Positions 45,377 through 53,855 of a stretch of DNA of 64,000 bases are shown one piece after another. Under the pieces are notes generated by a model. The model was not told where the DNA came from, ran no database searches, and saw only the letters and a program-made list of their open reading frames with translations. The DNA is from PBB1 sp040400875. GTDB lineage: Bacteria > Pseudomonadota > Gammaproteobacteria > Burkholderiales > Burkholderiaceae_C. The position numbers and the translations under genes were made by a program. Numbering within the stretch: position 1 is the stretch's first letter; each line of letters starts with the position of its first letter. The DNA lies in NCBI GenBank assembly GCA_040400875.1, contig JBBAPK010000005.1:42678-106677 (forward strand), in the 5' to 3' direction.

Positions 45377-45619
45377 ATGTCCACCACGATGACAGTCCGC
45401 CTCGAAGATGACGTGAAAGATCGGCTCGACCAATTGGCGCAAGCCACCCACCGCAGCAAGTCATTCCTGGCATCTGAGGCCATCCGGCAGTTTGTCGAGT
45501 CCAACGAGTGGCAAGTCGGCGAGATTCAGGCAGCGCTGGTCGAGGCAGACGCAGGCGATTTCGCCAGCGAGCACGATGTTCAAGCCCTGGCCAAGAAGTG
45601 GCAGACCAATGCAGGTTAA
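45377..45619 (+). CDS. Ribbon-helix-helix antitoxin
   Basis: An 80-residue CopG/ParD/RelB-type antitoxin. STTMTVRLEDDVKDRLDQLAQATHRSKSFL is the ribbon-helix-helix DNA-binding half, and the C-terminal acidic part should wrap the toxin. The ATG at 45377 is chosen, as it begins the family pattern. The stop overlaps the toxin start by 11 nt. Confidence 0.85.
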   Translation: MSTTMTVRLEDDVKDRLDQLAQATHRSKSFLASEAIRQFVESNEWQVGEIQAALVEADAGDFASEHDVQALAKKWQTNAG

Positions 45620-45893
45620 GTGGCTGCGCACTGCGCTGCAAAACCTCGACGACGAAGCCACCTTCATTGCACAAGACGACGCCAGCGCGGCGCGTGTCGT
45701 TGTCGAGCGAGTGCTTGCGGCGGTGGCCATGCTGGCCGAGCAGCCTGGGCTCGGCCGTCCTGGTCGAGTGCCTGAAACACGCGAATTGATCGTCGCGAAG
45801 ACAAGGTATCTGGTGCCCTACAGGGTGCGTGGTGGCACGGTCGAAGTGCTGCGGGTTTTTCATACATCGCGGCGCCTTCCAAACAAGTGGTAG
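45609..45893 (+). CDS. RelE/ParE-family toxin
   Basis: A 94-residue toxin: VKWLRTALQNLDDEATFIAQDD, LAEQPGLGRPGRVPETRELIV and LVPYRVRGGTVEVLRVFHTSRR are typical of ParE/RelE. The last motif carries the Arg/His set. The target (gyrase or ribosome-bound mRNA) cannot be read from sequence alone. It overlaps the antitoxin gene, forming one module. Confidence 0.85.
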   Translation: MQVKWLRTALQNLDDEATFIAQDDASAARVVVERVLAAVAMLAEQPGLGRPGRVPETRELIVAKTRYLVPYRVRGGTVEVLRVFHTSRRLPNKW

Positions 45894-46014
45894 CCCACGT
45901 GCTGCAGCCGGCGGTGTCCCACATTTGCTGATATTTGCTGTTGACAGGCCGAGTGCCGAGACTGGTTTGCTCGTGCCTGCGGTCATGCGCTGGATCGCCG
46001 CTGACCCACGCATG

Positions 46015-47517
46015 TCACCCCAGACGCAGCGGCACATACAGCGTCATGCCGCCGCGCTGCACCAGGATGGCGGCGGTCTTGTCCGATCGGCCCGCGGCAG
46101 CACTCGCCTGTGCCAGCGAGGACACCTTCTCGTTGCCGATGGCGATCAGCAGATCGCCCGGCTTGATGCCTGCGCGAGCGGCTGGGCCGCTGACCGCCTC
46201 GATCAGCAAGCCGCCGGCCACACCCGCTGAGCGCAGTTCTTCAGGCTGCAGCGGACGCAACGCCATGCCGAAGCGGCCACCCGCCGCGGGGCTGGCGGCT
46301 GGCTCGGTGTGGACTGCGGGCGCCTTGACGCTGTCGAGCCGGGCATGCACCGTCATGCGCGCGCCGTGGCGCCACAGGTCGATGGCCAGCGCATCGCCGG
46401 GTTGTGCCAAACCCACCAGGCTGGGCAGATCGCCCGAAACGTCAATGGCCTGACCGTTGACGGCCAGCACCACGTCGCCGATCTCGATGCCGGCCCTGTC
46501 AGCAGCGCCGCCCTGGTCCACGCTTTCGATCAGCGCGCCGGCCGGCTTGTCGAGCTTGAAGGCCTCGGCCAGCGACTGATCGACTTCCTGAATGCCGACA
46601 CCGAGTCGGGCATGGCGAACCTTGCCGCTCTTGATGATCTGCTGTTCAACGCGCTGAGCCACTTCGATGGGGATCGCGAACGACAGGCCCTGGTAGCCAC
46701 CCGTGCGCGAGTAGATCTGCGAATTGATGCCCACCACCTCGCCGCGCAGGTTGATCAGCGGACCGCCCGAGTTGCCGGGGTTGATGGCTGCGTCGGTCTG
46801 AATGAACGACACCAGACCGTTGCCGGGCAACGAACGCTTGGTGGCGCTGACCACGCCAGCGGTCACCGTGCTTTCGAAGCCGAATGGCGAGCCGATGGCA
46901 ACCACCCATTCACCAGCATGCAGCGACTGCGTGGGCGCCAGCGCGGCCACCGGTAGGTGGTCGGCCTCGATCTTCAGCACCGCGATGTCGGTGAGCTTGT
47001 CGCTGCCCAGCACCTTGGCGCGGAACTCGCGCCGGTCGTTGAGCTTGACCACCACCTCATCGGCATCGTTGACCACGTGGGCATTGGTCAGGATCACGCC
47101 GTCAGCGCGCACGATCACGCCAGAACCCTCACCGCGCATGGGCATGTTCAGCTCGGGCGGCAAGCCCCCGAAGCGCTGCTGAAAGTGGCGCAGGAACTCG
47201 CGCATGTCATCGCTCTCGGGTGAGCCCGACGGATCGTTGGAGCCGCCCTCGCCAGCGAGCGCATCGTTGCCGCCGGTCGATACCTTGTGCGTACCGCTCA
47301 CGCTGATGTTCACCACCGTGGGTGTGAGCATCGCAGCGATGCTGGCGACATCGGGAAACGCCGAGTTCACCGAGGCAGCCGGGCGGCTCGCCGTGGTCTG
47401 CGGCCTGGCGTCTTCGGCATGGCTGTGTTGCCTGTAACCCGCGGTCGTGATCACGAGCAGCGCGCTCATGACCCCGGTCAGGGCAGGGCGCTTTTTCGCG
47501 ATGGAATGGATGGGCAT
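46015..47517 (-). CDS. Do-family periplasmic serine protease (DegP/MucD type)
   Basis: A 500-residue periplasmic protease/chaperone. The signal region is 1-35. The catalytic triad is H147 (LTNAHVV), D177 (KLTDIAV) and S250 (NPGNSGGP). Two PDZ domains follow (about 310-400 and 420-500). A Gly/Ser/Asp-rich loop at 78-105 is the LA-type loop. The ATG at 47517 has a GGAG site; an ATG at 47541 is the alternative. A perfect 10-bp hairpin lies 31 bp upstream in its leader. Confidence 0.92.
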   Translation of the reverse strand: MPIHSIAKKRPALTGVMSALLVITTAGYRQHSHAEDARPQTTASRPAASVNSAFPDVASIAAMLTPTVVNISVSGTHKVSTGGNDALAGEGGSNDPSGSPESDDMREFLRHFQQRFGGLPPELNMPMRGEGSGVIVRADGVILTNAHVVNDADEVVVKLNDRREFRAKVLGSDKLTDIAVLKIEADHLPVAALAPTQSLHAGEWVVAIGSPFGFESTVTAGVVSATKRSLPGNGLVSFIQTDAAINPGNSGGPLINLRGEVVGINSQIYSRTGGYQGLSFAIPIEVAQRVEQQIIKSGKVRHARLGVGIQEVDQSLAEAFKLDKPAGALIESVDQGGAADRAGIEIGDVVLAVNGQAIDVSGDLPSLVGLAQPGDALAIDLWRHGARMTVHARLDSVKAPAVHTEPAASPAAGGRFGMALRPLQPEELRSAGVAGGLLIEAVSGPAARAGIKPGDLLIAIGNEKVSSLAQASAAAGRSDKTAAILVQRGGMTLYVPLRLG

Positions 47518-47547
47518 GCGGTGTCTCCGGACGAAATGCATGGGGCG

Positions 47548-47571
47548 GCGTCGATCAGGCTTGATCGACGC
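47548..47571. promoter_or_regulatory. Perfect inverted repeat in the leader of the DegP-type gene
   Basis: GCGTCGATCA, a 4-nt loop (GGCT), TGATCGACGC. All 10 bp pair. It lies 31 bp upstream of the protease ATG, with no T-run on either side, so it is not an ordinary terminator. It may be an operator or a leader stem-loop. Confidence 0.5.
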
Positions 47572-47787
47572 GTGACGAGCTGCCGTGGGTGTCATGTGGG
47601 CGCGGCAGTCGGCGACTGATGGCTCTCGCCCATTGTGTTTTTGCCAAATGAAGTTGCGCTTAGGACGCGCCAAGGTCGAACACCCGCAAAATTCAGGAAG
47701 TTGGGCGCGAATTCGACATGCCGTCAATTCAGGCTCGGCCGCATCGGCCATGGGTCAGACCTTGCTTCAAGATATTGGGATGGAAGT

Positions 47788-48828
47788 ATGTTTAATAAAG
47801 AAAATGCAAAGATACTGGTCGCTGATGACTCTGAGGATAATCGGCTGATACTGGAGCGCAGGCTCAAGCAAGACGGGTATAAAAATATCGTTATGGTTGA
47901 TGGTGGGCAGGCAGCGCTGGAAAGCATGCAAAAAATGGATTTCGATCTGATTTTGCTTGATTACATGATGCCCGATGTCAGCGGCCTTGATGTTTTGAGA
48001 AAAATCAAAGGCGACCCCAATCTCAGGCATATTCCCATCATTATGGTGACGGCCTTGGATGAGATCGAAAAGGTGGCCGATTGCATTTTGAGCGGGGCAG
48101 ACGACTTTATAACCAAACCATTCAACGCCATCTTGCTTAAGGCCAGAGTTTCGGCCAGTCTGGAAAAAAAGCGGCTTCGCGATATTGAGGCTGACTATCT
48201 TCGGCGTGTCGAGGCTGAAAAAAAGAAATCTCAGAAGTTTCTGAAAACAGTGCTTCCAGCGGCTGTTGCCAGTGAGTTGCAATCATCTGGTTTCATCAGA
48301 TCTCGCCGCTATGACGATGTGGCCATACTGATTTGCGACTTGGTAGGGTTCACTTCTTTTTGCGAAAACAACAATCCCGAAGAAGTGATTTCTGCGCTGC
48401 AGGAATTGGTTGAAAAGTTTGAGGTGGTCTTCGAGCAATTTGGCCTGGAAAAGATCAAAACCGTGGGCGATGCCATCGTGGCCGTGGCCGGGTTGTCGTA
48501 TGGAAATGCAGATCCGGTTCAATCCTGCGTCGACTGTGGAAAGTTGATGCGCGAGATTTCCAACGGATTCAGGCAGCCATTCGGTTTGCATGTGGGCGTT
48601 CACATGGGTTCGCTGGTCGCTGGAACGGTCGGCAACAAGACTTTGCAGTTCGACATCTTGGGCAAGTCGGTCAACATCGCCTTTGATATTTGTGACATGT
48701 CCGAGAGCAACCAGGTGCTGATTTCCAGCGATGCCTGGATGACAGCCAGAACCACTTTGAAAGTGCGATCCCTGGGTTTGAAGCGACTGAAAAGCGGTGT
48801 CGAGATCGAACTTCTGGAAGGGCTGTGA
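47788..48828 (+). CDS. Response regulator with class III nucleotide cyclase domain
   Basis: A 346-residue protein. The receiver domain (1-125) has phosphoacceptor D58 in ILLDYMMP and Lys in ITKPFN. A coiled-coil linker (about 130-165) precedes a class III adenylate/guanylate cyclase domain. The metal Asp residues are in ICDLVGFT and TVGDAIV, and a purine-selecting Lys is in KIKTVGD. The Asn of the late motif is kept (VNIA), but the Arg four residues on is Asp (VNIAFD), so catalysis may be impaired. Codons are much more AT-rich than in the neighbours, suggesting transfer. No sensor kinase is adjacent. Confidence 0.85.
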   Translation: MFNKENAKILVADDSEDNRLILERRLKQDGYKNIVMVDGGQAALESMQKMDFDLILLDYMMPDVSGLDVLRKIKGDPNLRHIPIIMVTALDEIEKVADCILSGADDFITKPFNAILLKARVSASLEKKRLRDIEADYLRRVEAEKKKSQKFLKTVLPAAVASELQSSGFIRSRRYDDVAILICDLVGFTSFCENNNPEEVISALQELVEKFEVVFEQFGLEKIKTVGDAIVAVAGLSYGNADPVQSCVDCGKLMREISNGFRQPFGLHVGVHMGSLVAGTVGNKTLQFDILGKSVNIAFDICDMSESNQVLISSDAWMTARTTLKVRSLGLKRLKSGVEIELLEGL

Positions 48829-48920
48829 GCGCTTCCAGCTCAACACGGATCAGTTCGCTGCCGTAGGCACGCGACGTTTGTCCCTGGCGACATCGTGACG
48901 GCCGCAACACCGACCATGGC

Positions 48921-48949
48921 TTGTGGTGTGTAAATGTATTCTTTACACT
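48921..48949 (+). promoter_or_regulatory. higBA promoter with embedded operator palindrome
   Basis: -35 TTGTGG at 48921-48926 and -10 TACACT at 48944-48949, with 17 bp between. Inside lies a perfect 7-bp inverted repeat, GTGTAAA (48928-48934), 7-nt spacer, TTTACAC (48942-48948). The palindrome covers the spacer and the -10 box, as expected for autorepression by HigA. The predicted transcript starts at or next to the higB ATG (48957). Confidence 0.7.
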
Positions 48950-48956
48950 TTGAGCG

Positions 48957-49232
48957 ATGATCGAGTCGTGCAAGCACAAGGGCCTGCAAGAGCTTTTTGA
49001 GAACGGCTTCAGTGCGAAGGTGCAAAAAGCCCTGGCACAAAGGGCATTGCGTCGGCTGGACGCGATCGACATCGCGAAGACCCCTGAGGCCTTGAACGTG
49101 CCGGGTTTTGATTTTCATGGTCTGCAGGAAAAACCAGAGCGCTACAGCGTGCACGTCAACGGCCCTTGGTGCATCACTTTTGAGTGGCACGGTGAAAACG
49201 CGGTGCGGCTTGACCTTGAGAACTACCACTAG
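48957..49232 (+). CDS. higB: HigB/RelE-type toxin
   Basis: A 91-residue toxin beginning MIESCKHKGLQELFENG, with the conserved RRLDAIDIAKTPEALNVPGF and WCITFEWHGENAVRLDLENYH of HigB proteins. These cleave ribosome-bound mRNA. Toxin first, antitoxin second is the HigBA order. 9 bp separate it from higA. Confidence 0.9.
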   Translation: MIESCKHKGLQELFENGFSAKVQKALAQRALRRLDAIDIAKTPEALNVPGFDFHGLQEKPERYSVHVNGPWCITFEWHGENAVRLDLENYH

Positions 49233-49241
49233 GAGCCACTG

Positions 49242-49544
49242 ATGCGTAAACGTGCACCAACCCACCCGGGCGCCATCCTGCGCGAAGACGTGCTGCCCAG
49301 CCTGAAGGGCATGTCCGTGAGTGCGTTTGCGCGCAGTCTGGGTGTTTCCCGCCAGACGCTGCATTCGGTGCTGGCCGAGCGCAGCGGGGTGTCGGCCGAA
49401 ATGGCGCTGCGGCTGGGAACGCTGCTGGGCAATGGCGCGCAGCTCTGGCTGGACATGCAAACCCAGCACGACCTTTGGCAGGCCGAGGCCAAGCTTCACG
49501 ACGAACTCGGCCGGATGAAACCGCTGTCGCCACTGGCGGCCTGA
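49242..49544 (+). CDS. higA: HigA antitoxin (XRE family)
   Basis: A 100-residue helix-turn-helix antitoxin: PTHPGAILREDVLPSLKGMS, then SAFARSLGVSRQTLHSVLAE as the HTH, and LGNGAQLWLDMQTQHDLWQA. It should neutralise HigB and repress the promoter at 48921-48949. The helicase gene begins 10 bp after its stop, so it may be part of the same transcript. Confidence 0.92.
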   Translation: MRKRAPTHPGAILREDVLPSLKGMSVSAFARSLGVSRQTLHSVLAERSGVSAEMALRLGTLLGNGAQLWLDMQTQHDLWQAEAKLHDELGRMKPLSPLAA

Positions 49545-49554
49545 CACCCCACCC

Positions 49555-52500
49555 ATGGCCGCTTTCGCCGACTTCATTTCCAGCCTCGACGCCGATCCCC
49601 TGCGGCGTGGCAAGCAGTTCGAGGTCTTCGTCAAGTAGTTCTTGCAAAACGATCCCGAGTGGGCCACGCAGGTCGATCAGGTCTGGCTGTGGCACGAGTA
49701 CCCCGGCCGCTGGGGCGTCGATTGCGGCATTGATCTGGTCTTTCGGCACAAGAACGGCGAGATCTGGGCCGTGCAGGCCAAGTGCTACGCGCAGCACCAC
49801 GACATCACCAAGCACGACGTCGACAAGTTCCTGAGCGAGTCCAACCGCGCGGGCATCGCCAAGCGGCTGCTGATCGCCACCACCGACCGCATCGGCGCCA
49901 ACGCCCGCCAGGTCTGCGAAGCGCAAGACAAGCCCGTGGTGCGCTATCTGCTGGCCCACTTCGAGGGCGCCAGCGTCGACTACCCGGCTTCGATGGCCGA
50001 GCTGCCGGTCGCCAAGCGCAAGGCCAAACCGCAGCCACGCGAGCACCAGGCCGAAGCCATCGCCGCCGTGGCCACCGCCTTTGGCGCCGCAGACCGCGGT
50101 CAGCTCATCATGGCCTGCGGCACCGGCAAGACCTTCACCACGCTGTGGATCAAGGAGCGGCTTGCCTCGGCTTCCACGCTGGTGCTGCTGCCGTCGCTCG
50201 GCCTGCTCGCGCAAACGCTGCACGAATGGACGCTCGCGGCCAACGAGCCGTTCGACGTGCTGTGCGTGTGCTCAGACGACACCGTGGCCAAGCGCGGCGG
50301 CGACGAGGCCGTGCAGTTGGTGGCCGATGTGGCGTTTCCGGTCACCTCGGCCACCGGCGACATCCGCGAGTTCTTGCTGCGCCCCGGGCCCAAGGTGGTG
50401 TTCTCGACCTACCAGTCGTCGCCGCTGATCGCGCAGGTGCAACTTGATGCCGCCGTGCCGCCGTTTGATCTGGCCGTTGCCGACGAAGCCCACCGCTGCG
50501 CCGGCAAGGCGGGCAGCGATTTTTCTGCGGTGCTCGATGCCCAGCGCATTCGCGCCGCCAAGCGCTTGTTTGCCACGGCCACACCGCGCACCTATTCCAC
50601 CAGCGTCAAGAAGGCTGCCGGCGAGCGCGGCACCGAGATGGTCGGCATGGACGACCCCGCCGTGTTCGGCCACGTGGCCTATGCACTGCCGTTTGGCGAG
50701 GCCATCCGGCGCGAGCTGCTCACCGACTACCGCGTGGTCATCATCGGCGTGGACAACCCCACCATCGCCGCGTGGATCGACAACCGCGAGCTGCTCCAGA
50801 CCGCCTCCGGCATCGAGACCGACGCCGAATCACTCGCCGCGCAGATCGGCCTGCTCAAGGCCTACAAAGACTACGACTTGCGCCGGGTCATCAGCTTTCA
50901 CAGCCGCGTCAGCCGCGCCGAGCAGTTCGCCCAGGACCTGTTGCAAGTCGCCGGCTGGGTGGGCCCCGAACACCGCGCTGCCGGCACGCTCAAGACCGAC
51001 TTCGTCTCGGGCGCCATGCCCACCGACCGGCGCCGCATCAAGCTCTCGCAGCTCAAGACGCTGGCGAGCGATGAGCGCGCCTTGCTGGCCAACGCACGCT
51101 GCCTGTCCGAAGGCGTCGACGTGCCGTCGCTCGACGGCGTGGCCTTCATCGACCCGCGCTCCAGCCAGATCGACATCATTCAGGCCGTGGGCCGCGCCAT
51201 CCGCCTGAGCCCCAGCAAGACCGCCGGCACCATCGTGCTGCCTGTCTTCATCGAAGACGGCGCCGACCCGGTGGCCTCCATCGAGGCCAGCAACTTCAAA
51301 CCCATCTGGGACGTGCTGAACGCCCTTAAGGCGCACGACGACGTGCTGTCAGCGCAGCTCGATCAGATCCGTACCGGGCTGGGCAAACGGCCCGGTTCAG
51401 CGGTCGGGCCGCAGGACTTGTCGCGAATCCAGTTCGACCTGCCGGCGTCGGTGGACGCCAGCTTTGGCGAGGCGCTCAGAACGTATCTGGTCGAGCGGGT
51501 GACCGATTCGTGGGAGTTCGGGTTCGGGGCGTTACAGGCTTATGCGCAGGAGCATGGGGATTGCTTGGTGCCAGACGCATACAAGCTTGCAGATGGGTAT
51601 CAGCTCGGCAGGTGGGTGGGCAGTCAGCGGGCCGAAGAACGGCGGCCGTCACCCGAGCGGGCAGCCCGTCTTGAGGCCTTGCCCGGCTGGCGTTGGGCGA
51701 CGAAGCGGCGGTCTGAGGACTCGTGGGAAATTGGCTTCCAACATTTGTCCATCTACGCGGCCGAGACTGGCGACTGCTTGGTTCCATTCGATCTCGCTCT
51801 GGCAGATGGCTATCGGCTCGGCAGGTGGGTGGGTACTCAGCGCTTGGCCAAGGGGAAGATGCTCCCCGACAGCAAAGCCCGTCTTGAAGCCTTGCCGGGC
51901 TGGAGTTAGAACCCGTTTGACGATGCATGGGAAACTGGGTTCCGCTACTTGTGCGACTACGCTGACTTGAATGGTGACTGCGGGGTTCCGCACAAACATA
52001 AGTTAGCAGACGGCTATCCACTTGGACAATGGGTCTTGGTTCAGCGCCAAGCGCAAGCGCGGATGCCCCCCGACAGAAAGGCTCGTCTTGAAGCCTTGCC
52101 GGGCTGGATTTGGAACCCGTTTGACGATGCTTGGGAAACCGGCTTCCAGTACTTGTGCGACTACGCTGCAAAGACTGGCGACAGTGCGGTTCCCCAAAGG
52201 CACACCCTCGCGAACGGCTATCGCCTCGGTAGTTGGGTGAACGCTCAGCGCTTCGCGCAGCGGATGTCACCGGATCGGAGGACTCGACTTGAAGCCTTGC
52301 CGGGCTGGGCTTGGGGCAAATCTGTCAAAGCATGGGAGCTAGGCTTCGAGCACTTGTCCGACTACGCTGCAAAGACAGGTGGTTGCCTAGTGCCAGAGGA
52401 GCACATTCTTTCGGACGGGTATCTGCTCGGGCAATGGGTGAGCAAACAAAGCCGACAGCGGTCGCATGTGGCGCCCGATAGAAAGGCCCGTCTTGAAGCT

Positions 52501-52959
52501 TTGCCGGGCTGGACCTGGGCAACGAACCAGCATGACGAGTCTTGGGAGACTGGCTTCCGCCATTTGTCCGACTACGCTGCCGAGGCTGGCGATTGCGTGG
52601 TGCCCTCCCGGCACCGCCTCGAGGACGGCTACCTACTTGGCCGATGGGCCCGCGTTCAGCGAATGGCACACGCGAAGATCCCGCCCGCCAGAAAGGCTCG
52701 TCTTTAAGCCTTGCCCGGTTGGGTTTGGTCGACGAAGCGGCACGATTATTCTTGGGAAACTGCCTTCCAGTACTTGCGCGACTACGCTGCCAAGAATGGT
52801 GACTGCAGGATTCCGCAAAAGCACAAGCTTGCAGACGGCTATCGGCTCGGTGGGTGGGTGATCACTCAACGCTGGCAGCAGACGACGATGTCAGCAGACA
52901 GAAAAGCCCGCCTCGAAGCCTTGCCTGGTTGGACTTGGAAAGTTCGCGAAGGGGAGTAG
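49555..52959 (+). pseudogene. Mrr-type nuclease/SF2 helicase with seven HA repeats, split by three nonsense codons
   Basis: One reading frame of 1,135 codons runs from ATG 49555 to TAG 52957-52959. Only three internal stops interrupt it: TAG 49636-49638, TAG 51907-51909 and TAA 52705-52707. No frameshift is needed. The N-terminus (about 1-110) is a restriction-endonuclease-like Mrr domain with GIDLV (Asp near 60) and VQAK (near 73-76). The helicase has Walker A ACGTGKT (about 189), DEAH (310-313), ATATPR and QAVGRAIRLS (about 543). From about 650, seven tandem helicase-associated (HA) repeats follow. The first two stops replace Trp codons (TGG to TAG): the near-identical next repeat has TGG at 52111. 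The third replaces Glu (GAA) in ARLEALPGW. The pieces 49642-51909, 51949-52707 and 52711-52959 could be expressed separately, the first still holding nuclease and helicase. Probably a recently inactivated defence or DNA-processing gene; recoding or read-through is a less likely alternative. Confidence 0.85.
51505..52947 (+). repeat. Seven tandem helicase-associated (HA) protein repeats
   Basis: Units of 67-71 codons, each starting with a SWE/AWE-x-GF motif and ending ARLEALPGW. The Trp codons that mark the starts lie at 51511, 51724, 51928, 52132, 52333, 52543 and 52753, giving spacings of 213, 204, 204, 201, 210 and 210 bp. Shared inner features are YAAxxGDCxVP, LADGYxLGxWV and a QR pair. 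Units 3 and 4 are nearly identical at the DNA level at their junction, suggesting recent duplication. Confidence 0.9.
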
Positions 52960-53035
52960 CCGTTGGCTCGGCAGCCAAGCCGAAACGCCCCCACCCACAA
53001 TGCCCGCCGGGCCCCCCCGCCCCAAGGAGAACCCG

Positions 53036-53791
53036 ATGACCCCCGACGACCTGGCGCGCACGCGTCGCGATGAGTTTTTCCCTGGGCAACTGGCCGCGCT
53101 GGCGCTGAGCGATCCGGAGCTGGTCGAGACGTTCGAGCAGTTCGCCTGCCGCGAGGTGCTGGGGCATGGCGATCTGGACACGCCCACGCGGCTGATCGTG
53201 CAGCTGGCGGTGTTGGTCGCCTTGCCGGCGCTGCGCGAGTACCGCGCGATGCTGTGTGTGGCGCTGGATAACGGGATCACGCCGGTTCAGGCGAAAGAGG
53301 TCGTGTACCAGGCAGCGCTGTACGTGGGCATGCCGCGCGCGCTCGACTTCATCCACGCCACCAACGACGTGCTCACCGAGCGCGGCCTGGCGCTGCCGCT
53401 GCCGGGCCAGTCGACGACCACGCCGGCAGACCGTGCCGACGCCGGTCTGGCGCTCGAGCGGCAGATCTTTGGCCGCGAGACGGTCGACAACTTCTTTGCC
53501 TCGGCGCCGGCCGATCAGCTGCATTTACAGCAGCATGTGGCGGCCCATGCCTTTGGCGACACCCTGTCGCGCAGCGGCCTGGATGTGCGCACGCGCGAGC
53601 TGATCAGCTTGAGCATGCTGGTCACCCTGGGCGGCTGCGAGCCGCAGATCAAGCTGCACGTGGCGGCCAACCTGCGTGTGGGCAACGACCGCGCGCGGCT
53701 CGTCGATGTGTTGACGCAACTGCTGCCTTACATCGGCTACCCGCGCATGCTCAACGCGCTGCGTGCGCTCAATGAGGCGCTGGACTCGTGA
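53036..53791 (+). CDS. Carboxymuconolactone decarboxylase-family protein
   Basis: A 251-residue protein with two tandem CMD-type helical domains: about 45-110 (TRLIVQLAVLVALPALREYRAML, GITPVQAKEVVYQAALYVGMPRAL) and about 165-245 (TRELISLSMLVTLGGCEPQIKLHV, LVDVLTQLLPYIGYPRML). The AhpD-type CxxC pair is absent, so it is not a typical peroxidase partner. The substrate is unknown. AAGGAG lies before the ATG at 53036. Confidence 0.82.
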   Translation: MTPDDLARTRRDEFFPGQLAALALSDPELVETFEQFACREVLGHGDLDTPTRLIVQLAVLVALPALREYRAMLCVALDNGITPVQAKEVVYQAALYVGMPRALDFIHATNDVLTERGLALPLPGQSTTTPADRADAGLALERQIFGRETVDNFFASAPADQLHLQQHVAAHAFGDTLSRSGLDVRTRELISLSMLVTLGGCEPQIKLHVAANLRVGNDRARLVDVLTQLLPYIGYPRMLNALRALNEALDS

Positions 53792-53855
53792 ACAAGGCGC
53801 TGTCGCGGCGCGTGGCGTGTGGACAATCGACGTGGCCCCCAACTTGAGCCATCCC

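Noticed and set aside
45894..46014. Possible small gene between the RelE-type toxin and the protease
   Set aside because: 121 bp with no start, ribosome site or conserved pattern that I can support.
51505..52947. Regular repeats of about 205 bp as a CRISPR or satellite
   Set aside because: They are in-frame protein repeats (HA domains) without unique spacers.
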